From Rhizobacter sp. (GTDB lineage: Bacteria; Pseudomonadota; Gammaproteobacteria; Burkholderiales; Burkholderiaceae_C): DNA of 6,733 bases. The notes under the pieces were generated by a model. That model was not told the origin of the DNA and searched no databases. It worked only from the letters and a program-made list of their open reading frames with translations. Position 1 is the stretch's first letter. Each line of letters opens with the position of its first letter. Shown here one piece after another: positions 1 through 6,733 of the stretch. The stretch covers positions 1-6,733 of the forward strand of contig JANXVK010000269.1 of NCBI GenBank assembly GCA_025351675.1, in the 5' to 3' direction. The position numbers and the translations under genes were made by a program.

Positions 1-1
1 C

Positions 2-3442
<3,441 letters not shown>

Positions 3443-3461
3443 GGCGGCTCTTCAGGCTGCT

Positions 3462-3475
3462 GGTGCTTCGGCACC
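3462..3475 (+). other. First UUCG tetraloop hairpin after rpoC
   Basis: A 5-bp stem GGTGC/GCACC closes a TTCG tetraloop (3467-3470), 20 nt after the rpoC stop. It has no U-run of its own and stands one base before the terminator stem. It may protect the 3' end or assist termination; the role is inferred. Confidence 0.6.
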
Positions 3476-3476
3476 C

Positions 3477-3501
3477 AAGGGCGACTTCGGTCGCCCTTTT
3501 T
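3477..3501 (+). terminator. Intrinsic terminator of the rpoC transcript
   Basis: A perfect 9-bp stem (AAGGGCGAC at 3477-3485, GTCGCCCTT at 3490-3498) closes a UUCG tetraloop and runs into five T residues (3497-3501). This is a textbook Rho-independent terminator on the plus strand. On the minus strand the stem is followed by only two T residues, so it should work poorly for the convergent PIN gene, whose stop codon is 11 bases away. Confidence 0.9.
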
Positions 3502-3511
3502 CATGCGCGCG

Positions 3512-3964
3512 TCAGGCGTGCGCCGGCTCGGTCCAGCGATCGGGCGGCCGCGTGTCGACGCCGTGCTCGCGCAGGCGCCGCGCGAGCTTGAGCACCGCAC
3601 GGTCTCGGCTCAGCAGCCAGCGTGCGTTGCAGGCGACCGCGAGGTCGATGAACTTCTGGTCGTCAGGGTCGGCGCAGCGCAGGCGGCCGGGCGGGCCGGC
3701 TGACTCGGGCGCCGGCAGGTCGCTGCAGTGAAGATCCCAATGGGCCCAGAGTGCATCGAGATCGGGCGCCCAAGCGTCAAGGTGGCCGCGCGCGAGCACG
3801 TGGGCGAGTTCGTCGCGCATCGCCCGCGTCGCGACCCAGCGCACCTCGCCGGCGACGATTGCCGCAGCGATCGCGTCGGACTCAGGGTTGCCAAAAACCA
3901 GCCAGTCCAGCACGACATTTGTGTCGAGCACGACGATCGGTGCTGCGGTTTCGGCAGGGTCCAT
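3512..3964 (-). CDS. PIN-domain protein, putative toxin/RNase (COG1569-like)
   Basis: A single PIN domain of 150 residues, a fold of Mg-dependent ribonucleases that includes VapC-type toxins. Visible acidic motifs in family order: VVLDTNVVLDW with D14, MRDELAHVL with E52, DPDDQKFIDLA with D102, and WLLSRDRAVL with D121; these are the four expected metal-binding acids, so the active site looks intact. The arrangement and the C-terminal KLARRLREHGV resemble the family annotated as putative toxin component, PIN family (TIGR00305/COG1569). The start at 3964 (MDPAETAAP...) places the first beta strand directly after a short leader; the frame stays open upstream, but that part is IS sequence. No clear Shine-Dalgarno or promoter is seen in the 38 bases between the start and the IS end. 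It is convergent with rpoC and has no small antitoxin-like gene beside it. Substrate and toxicity are unknown; a housekeeping nuclease role is possible. Confidence 0.85.
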   Translation of the reverse strand: MDPAETAAPIVVLDTNVVLDWLVFGNPESDAIAAAIVAGEVRWVATRAMRDELAHVLARGHLDAWAPDLDALWAHWDLHCSDLPAPESAGPPGRLRCADPDDQKFIDLAVACNARWLLSRDRAVLKLARRLREHGVDTRPPDRWTEPAHA

Positions 3965-4002
3965 GTCGCATTGTCGCTGTGCAATCGGGTCGGTCAGTCT
4001 GT

Positions 4003-4026
4003 TCCAAACGAGGTATGAGCCTGGAG
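4003..4026 (+). repeat. Left terminal inverted repeat of the IS relic
   Basis: It matches the reverse complement of 4542-4565 at 21 of 24 positions, with the three mismatches clustered at positions 6-8 of the repeat. It ends 38 bp upstream of the PIN start codon. Confidence 0.8.
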
Positions 4027-4032
4027 AGGCCT

Positions 4033-4487
4033 GCTGTGACGCGGCCGGCTGCGCGTGAACTCGACCGTCAGCTTGTCCAGCATCTTGGCCACCCGGTGGT
4101 TGGCGTAGTCGCTGCCGTTGTCGGCGTGGAACCCCGGGATGCTCGAACGGGAACTGTTCGAGCATCTGCTCGATCACCGGCAGCAGGTGCGCCTCGGAGA
4201 GGGTCTGCACCGCGTGGCCACCACCTGCCACTGAGTGACGAGCAGTCCACCGCGTTGCTGTGGTGCAGGCCCTTGATGCCGTCCGGGTCGCCCTTGGTGG
4301 GCGCTGTCGATGCGGATGAAGCCCGGGGCGGCCCTCGGGCGCCGGGGCTTTGCGCACGCCGATGTCCACGCGCCGCGTCGGCCGGGCGCTGGAAACGAGC
4401 ATCCTTGAACACGTCGCGCTGGCGGCGCAGCACGCAGGCCGTGGCGGGCCCGGACAGTGTGCCCACGGACCCGGCGACCTCGGCCAT
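4033..4487 (-). pseudogene. Frameshifted, internally deleted DDE (rve-type) transposase
   Basis: Reading leftward, recognisable transposase segments occur in order but switch among all three minus-strand frames: GTLSGPAT...RQRDVFKDARFQR; VDIGVRKAPAPEGRPG; FIRIDSAHQG; DPDGIKGLHHSNAVD; VTQWQVVAT; VQTLSEAHLLPVIEQMLEQFPFE; FHADNGSDYANHRVAKMLDKL and EFTRSRPRHS. This is the rve integrase-core pattern: the first catalytic Asp is in IRIDSAHQG (4306-4308) and the second in HADNG (4120-4122), 62 codons apart. The third acidic residue (expected in a VEAKNG-type motif after SRPR) is absent, because the sequence passes straight from SRPRHS into the inverted repeat. The N-terminal helix-turn-helix region also appears missing. 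At least six frame changes in about 450 bases mean it cannot make an active enzyme. Confidence 0.8.
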
Positions 4488-4505
4488 CCTCCAGCCTCAC
4501 ACCCC

Positions 4506-4528
4506 CTCCAAGCTCATCCCTCGTTGGA
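4506..4528 (-). repeat. Subterminal copy of the IS end repeat
   Basis: CTCCAAGCTCATCCCTCGTT followed by GGA repeats the right inverted repeat with a few substitutions and one missing base, in the same orientation and 36 bp further in. A third, partial copy (CTCCAGCCTCAC, 4489-4500) matches 10 of the first 12 bases. These may be extra transposase-binding sites or a relic of tandem duplication. Confidence 0.65.
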
Positions 4529-4541
4529 ATCTCGCCCTCGG

Positions 4542-4565
4542 CTCCAGGCTCATACCTTCGTTGGA
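4542..4565 (-). repeat. Right terminal inverted repeat of the IS relic
   Basis: Reverse complement of the left end, with a perfect 16-bp core at 4542-4557. Read leftward it contains ATGAGCCTGGAG (Met-Ser-Leu-Glu), which resembles the N-terminus of transposases of this kind. It ends 12 bp before the str promoter -35 hexamer. Confidence 0.8.
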
Positions 4566-4577
4566 CAAGACTCGGTC

Positions 4578-4606
4578 TTGCGAGGTTTGGCCGAGCGGCA
4601 TACAAT
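4578..4606 (+). promoter_or_regulatory. Sigma70-type promoter of the str operon (rpsL-rpsG-fusA)
   Basis: The -35 hexamer TTGCGA (4578-4583, 4 of 6 consensus) and -10 hexamer TACAAT (4601-4606, 5 of 6) are separated by an ideal 17 bp. Transcription should start near 4611-4614, giving a leader of about 155 nt before rpsL. The TTG of the -35 box is the end of the right arm of a small palindrome, CAAGAC-TCG-GTCTTG (4566-4580), which could hold a regulator or be chance. Confidence 0.8.
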
Positions 4607-4612
4607 AGAAGG

Positions 4613-4769
4613 CTTTTCGGCAGACACTGCTGCGTTCTTTGCTGGGCAACCCGACGGAATCACGTTTTCCAGTCAGGTGCGCTTTTCCCGGAGTCGCAGG
4701 CGAATCATCCGGGCCAGTCGGCTCGGGCCGCCGAAAACCAAGTGACTTCAAACGGGAACAAGTTACCAA
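4613..4769 (+). other. rpsL 5' leader
   Basis: An untranslated stretch between the predicted start site and rpsL. Only weak hairpins are seen (for example CGGC/GCCG at 4719-4730; CCCGG/CCGGG at 4687-4691 and 4709-4713). The ribosome-binding site is weak: GGGAA at 4754-4758, 11 nt before the ATG. No leader peptide, tRNA or riboswitch is recognised. Confidence 0.55.
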
Positions 4770-5147
4770 ATGCCTACCATCAATCAACTCGTGCGTCACG
4801 GTCGCGAGACCGAGATCACGAAGTCCAAGTCGCCGGCGCTGCAAGGCGGCCCGCAGCGACGCGGCGTGTGCACTCGCGTGTACACCACGACGCCGAAAAA
4901 GCCGAACTCTGCGCTGCGTAAAGTCGCCAAGGTTCGCCTGACCAACGGTTTCGAAATCATCTCCTACATCGGCGGCGAAGGCCACAACCTGCAGGAGCAC
5001 AGCGTTGTGCTGGTTCGCGGCGGCCGCGTGAAGGATTTGCCGGGTGTGCGTTACCACATCGTGCGCGGCTCGCTCGACTTGCAGGGCGTGAAAGACCGCA
5101 AGCAGTCGCGCTCCAAGTACGGCGCGAAGCGCCCCAAGAAGGCTTAA
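4770..5147 (+). CDS. rpsL: 30S ribosomal protein S12
   Basis: Small-subunit protein at the decoding centre, involved in translational accuracy and the target region for streptomycin resistance mutations. At 125 residues ([13 protein letters not shown]...) it has the family's usual length. Conserved blocks seen: [21 protein letters not shown] (starting at residue 31), [22 protein letters not shown], and [13 protein letters not shown]. Lys43 (in TPKKPNS) and Lys88 (in GGRVKDLPG) are the streptomycin-sensitive wild-type residues. Asp89 is the position that carries beta-methylthiolation in E. coli. The start is fixed by the family N-terminus despite a weak Shine-Dalgarno. It is the first gene of the str operon, with its own promoter upstream at 4578-4606, and is separated from rpsG by a 141-nt structured gap. 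Confidence 0.99.
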   Translation: MPTINQLVRHGRETEITKSKSPALQGGPQRRGVCTRVYTTTPKKPNSALRKVAKVRLTNGFEIISYIGGEGHNLQEHSVVLVRGGRVKDLPGVRYHIVRGSLDLQGVKDRKQSRSKYGAKRPKKA

Positions 5148-5160
5148 GAGCCACAACAGC

Positions 5161-5266
5161 GATCGGGCCCTCGGGCCGCGATCATTTTCGTCAAGTCGTC
5201 CCGGCTTGCCGAGTAAGTGGAGGACCTCACATAGGTTCTCCGCGGCGGGCGCGAAAGCGCCTCGCC
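5161..5266 (+). promoter_or_regulatory. Structured rpsL-rpsG intercistronic region (possible S7 control element)
   Basis: Three consecutive hairpins are readable. 5161-5183: GATCG-GGCC pairs with GGCC-(bulged G)-CGATC around a 4-nt loop and is followed by ATTTT. 5217-5243: GTGGAGGACC pairs with GGTTCTCCGC through 10 pairs, two of them G-U, around a 7-nt loop. 5244-5266: GGCGGGCGC pairs with GCGCC-(bulged T)-CGCC around a GAAA (GNRA) tetraloop. In E. coli, S7 represses the str operon by binding the rpsL-rpsG gap; a comparable role here is inference from position and structure. The first hairpin could instead be an attenuator. Confidence 0.5.
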
Positions 5267-5288
5267 AACTGAAGCAAAAGGAAGTGAA

Positions 5289-5759
5289 ATGCCACGTCGT
5301 CGCGAAGTCCCCAAACGGGACATCCTCCCCGATCCCAAGTACGCTTCGGTCGATCTCTCGAAGTTCATGAACGTGATCAGGGAATCGGGCAAGAAGGCCA
5401 TTGCTGAACGCATCATCTATGGCGCGCTTGAGCAAGTCGAGAAGAAGTCGGGCAAGGATCCGCTCGAAATCTTCGTCACCGCTTTGAACAACATCAAGCC
5501 GATGGTCGAAGTGAAGTCACGCCGTGTCGGCGGTGCGAACTACCAAGTTCCCGTGGAAGTTCGCCCGGTGCGCCGTGTGGCGCTGGCAATGCGCTGGCTG
5601 AAAGAGTCGGCCCGCAAGCGCGGTGAGAAGTCGATGGCGCAGCGCCTCGCGAACGAGCTGCTCGAGGCAGTCGAAGGTCGCGGCGGCGCGATGAAGAAGC
5701 GCGACGAAGTGCACCGCATGGCAGAGGCCAACAAGGCGTTCTCGCACTTCCGCTTCTAA
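5289..5759 (+). CDS. rpsG: 30S ribosomal protein S7
   Basis: Primary binding protein that nucleates assembly of the 16S rRNA 3' major domain (30S head) and lies by the E-site tRNA; in E. coli it is also the translational repressor of the str operon. It has 156 residues ([18 protein letters not shown]...), normal length. Recognisable blocks: the basic N-terminal arm; [58 protein letters not shown]; and the C-terminal [20 protein letters not shown]. The start at 5289 has a good Shine-Dalgarno (AAGGA, 5278-5282, 6 nt spacer) and the canonical family N-terminus. It lies downstream of a 141-nt structured gap after rpsL and 88 nt before fusA. Nothing is unusual in the protein. Confidence 0.99.
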   Translation: MPRRREVPKRDILPDPKYASVDLSKFMNVIRESGKKAIAERIIYGALEQVEKKSGKDPLEIFVTALNNIKPMVEVKSRRVGGANYQVPVEVRPVRRVALAMRWLKESARKRGEKSMAQRLANELLEAVEGRGGAMKKRDEVHRMAEANKAFSHFRF

Positions 5760-5777
5760 GTTCACTTAGTTGCCCCC

Positions 5778-5814
5778 GGCCGCTCATCGGGTTTTCACGA
5801 ACCCGCGAGCGGCC
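5778..5814 (+). promoter_or_regulatory. Long hairpin in the rpsG-fusA gap
   Basis: GGCCGCTC (5778-5785) pairs with GAGCGGCC (5807-5814). An inner CGGGTT/AACCCG stem (5788-5793 with 5800-5805) sits across a small internal loop and closes on TTCACG, about 14 base pairs in all. No U-run follows, so it is not a standard terminator; a partial attenuator, RNase processing site or stability element is possible. It ends 22 nt before the fusA Shine-Dalgarno. Confidence 0.6.
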
Positions 5815-5847
5815 CATGTATTTGTCAAGCCCATCTGGAGTGCCATC

Positions 5848-6733
5848 ATGGCCCGCAAGACCCCCATCGAGCGCTATCGCAACATCGGCATCTCGGCTCA
5901 CATCGACGCCGGCAAGACCACGACCACCGAGCGCATCCTGTTCTACACGGGTGTGAATCACAAGATCGGTGAAGTGCACGATGGTGCCGCCACGATGGAC
6001 TGGATGGAGCAGGAGCAAGAGCGCGGGATCACGATCACATCGGCCGCGACGACCTGCTTCTGGAAGGGCATGGAGCTGGCCTACCCCGAACACCGCATCA
6101 ACATCATCGACACGCCCGGGCACGTCGACTTCACGATCGAGGTCGAGCGCTCGATGCGGGTGCTCGACGGCGCGTGCATGGTGTATTGCGCCGTGGGCGG
6201 TGTGCAGCCGCAGTCGGAGACCGTCTGGCGCCAGGCCAACAAGTACAAGGTGCCGCGCCTCGCGTTCGTCAACAAGATGGACCGCACCGGCGCGAACTTC
6301 TACAAGGTCTACGAGCAGATGAAGGTTCGCCTGAACGCGAACCCGGTGCCCATCGTGATCCCGATCGGTGCCGAGGAAAACTTCACCGGCGTGGTCGATC
6401 TGATCAAGATGAAGGCGATCATCTGGGACGAGGCCTCGCAGGGCATGAAGTTCGACTACCGCGAGATTCCGGCCGAGCTGCTCGAAGAGGCCAAGAAATG
6501 GCGCGAGAACATGCTCGAGGCCGCGGCCGAGTCGAGCGAAGAGATGATGAATAAGTACCTCGAGACGGGCGACCTGACCGAGGACGAGATCAAGCTCGCC
6601 ATCCGCACGCGCACGATCGCGGCTGAAATCCAGCCGATGTTCTGCGGCTCGGCCTTCAAGAACAAGGGCGTGCAGCGCATGCTCGACGGCGTGGTCGACT
6701 TCATGCCGTCGCCGGCCGACATCCCGCCGGTGC
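5848..6733 (+). CDS. fusA: Elongation factor G (3'-truncated by window)
   Basis: Translational GTPase that catalyses tRNA-mRNA translocation and, with RRF, ribosome recycling in the cytoplasm. The first 295 residues are present out of about 700 expected, covering domain I (G domain with its G' insert). GTPase motifs: G1 AHIDAGKT (17-24); switch [11 protein letters not shown] (59-68); G3 DTPGH (88-92) with the catalytic His92; G4 NKMD (142-145); G5 GSAF (267-270). The start ATG at 5848 ([16 protein letters not shown]) has a GGAG Shine-Dalgarno at 5837-5840 with a 7-nt spacer and matches the family N-terminus. It is the third gene of the str operon; tuf often follows but lies outside the window. 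No frameshift or missing motif. Paralogues of EF-G exist in some bacteria, but the operon position supports the principal copy. Confidence 0.98.
   Translation, partial: MARKTPIERYRNIGISAHIDAGKTTTTERILFYTGVNHKIGEVHDGAATMDWMEQEQERGITITSAATTCFWKGMELAYPEHRINIIDTPGHVDFTIEVERSMRVLDGACMVYCAVGGVQPQSETVWRQANKYKVPRLAFVNKMDRTGANFYKVYEQMKVRLNANPVPIVIPIGAEENFTGVVDLIKMKAIIWDEASQGMKFDYREIPAELLEEAKKWRENMLEAAAESSEEMMNKYLETGDLTEDEIKLAIRTRTIAAEIQPMFCGSAFKNKGVQRMLDGVVDFMPSPADIPPV

Larger units (their letters stand above)
4003..4565 (-). mobile_element. Decayed insertion sequence relic with inverted ends
   Basis: The two ends carry a 24-bp imperfect inverted repeat (4003-4026 and 4542-4565, 21 of 24 matching), including a perfect 16-bp core AGGTATGAGCCTGGAG. 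Between them lies a transposase remnant read leftward. At 563 bp the element is well short of the roughly 1.2 kb or more expected for an IS with a complete transposase of this type, so internal deletions are inferred. I found no convincing target-site duplication: the flanks (ending GTCTGT before 4003, starting CAAGACTC after 4565) do not match. The family is uncertain; the protein resembles rve-core (IS481/IS3-like) transposases. It fills most of the 805-base stretch between the PIN gene and rpsL. Confidence 0.8.

Noticed and set aside
3965..4402. N-terminal extension of the PIN protein to a start at 4402
   Set aside because: The extra 146 residues come from one frame of the broken transposase and IS end; PIN proteins of this family begin close to the first VLDTN strand, so the start at 3964 is preferred.
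3991..4580. CGGTC shared by both IS flanks (3991-3995, 4573-4577) as a target-site duplication
   Set aside because: The copies are not immediately adjacent to the inverted repeats, and five bases can match by chance.
3751..4608. 285-codon plus-strand reading frame over the PIN gene and IS relic
   Set aside because: Arg/Pro/Ala-rich low-information translation, antisense to the PIN gene whose motifs are clear; a shadow frame.
5161..5188. Hairpin plus ATTTT after rpsL as a true operon terminator
   Set aside because: The T-run is short, the stem has a bulge, and no convincing new promoter is seen before rpsG; read-through within the str operon is expected.
4497..5435. Long 312-codon reading frame on the minus strand across the IS end, rpsL and the start of rpsG
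   Set aside because: It runs antisense through essential ribosomal protein genes and the str promoter, its sequence shows no recognisable domain, and such frames are common in GC-rich DNA.

Overview
The window is a piece of a GC-rich proteobacterial chromosome covering the junction between the RNA polymerase operon and the str (ribosomal protein / elongation factor) operon. The encoded RpoC, S12, S7 and EF-G sequences read like those of Betaproteobacteria, most likely order Burkholderiales. That placement comes from recognising the protein sequences and the gene order, not from a search; the family within the order is not resolved.

Layout: (1) positions 2-3442, the 3' four-fifths of rpoC (beta' subunit), cut by the window start. 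(2) 3462-3501, two back-to-back UUCG-loop hairpins, the second with a U-run, forming the rpoC terminator. (3) 3512-3964 on the minus strand, a complete 150-residue PIN-domain protein (putative RNase toxin family) with no visible antitoxin partner. (4) 4003-4565, a 563-bp decayed insertion sequence with matching inverted ends and a multiply frameshifted DDE transposase remnant on the minus strand. (5) 4578-4606, a good sigma70-type promoter followed by a leader of about 155 nt. (6) 4770-5147 rpsL, 5289-5759 rpsG and 5848 to the window end fusA (first 295 residues), all on the plus strand.

The core genes work together in gene expression: RpoC builds the catalytic centre of RNA polymerase, S12 and S7 are small-subunit ribosomal proteins at the decoding centre and the 3' major domain, and EF-G drives translocation. 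The rpsL-rpsG and rpsG-fusA gaps are unusually structured and are the natural place to look for S7 feedback control or transcript processing.

The accessory material is confined to about 1.1 kb between the rpoC terminator and the str promoter. I see a PIN gene and an IS relic there, and no convincing evidence of a new multi-gene system. Many long overlapping reading frames occur on the opposite strand of rpoC, rpsL and fusA; these are high-GC shadows and are not annotated.
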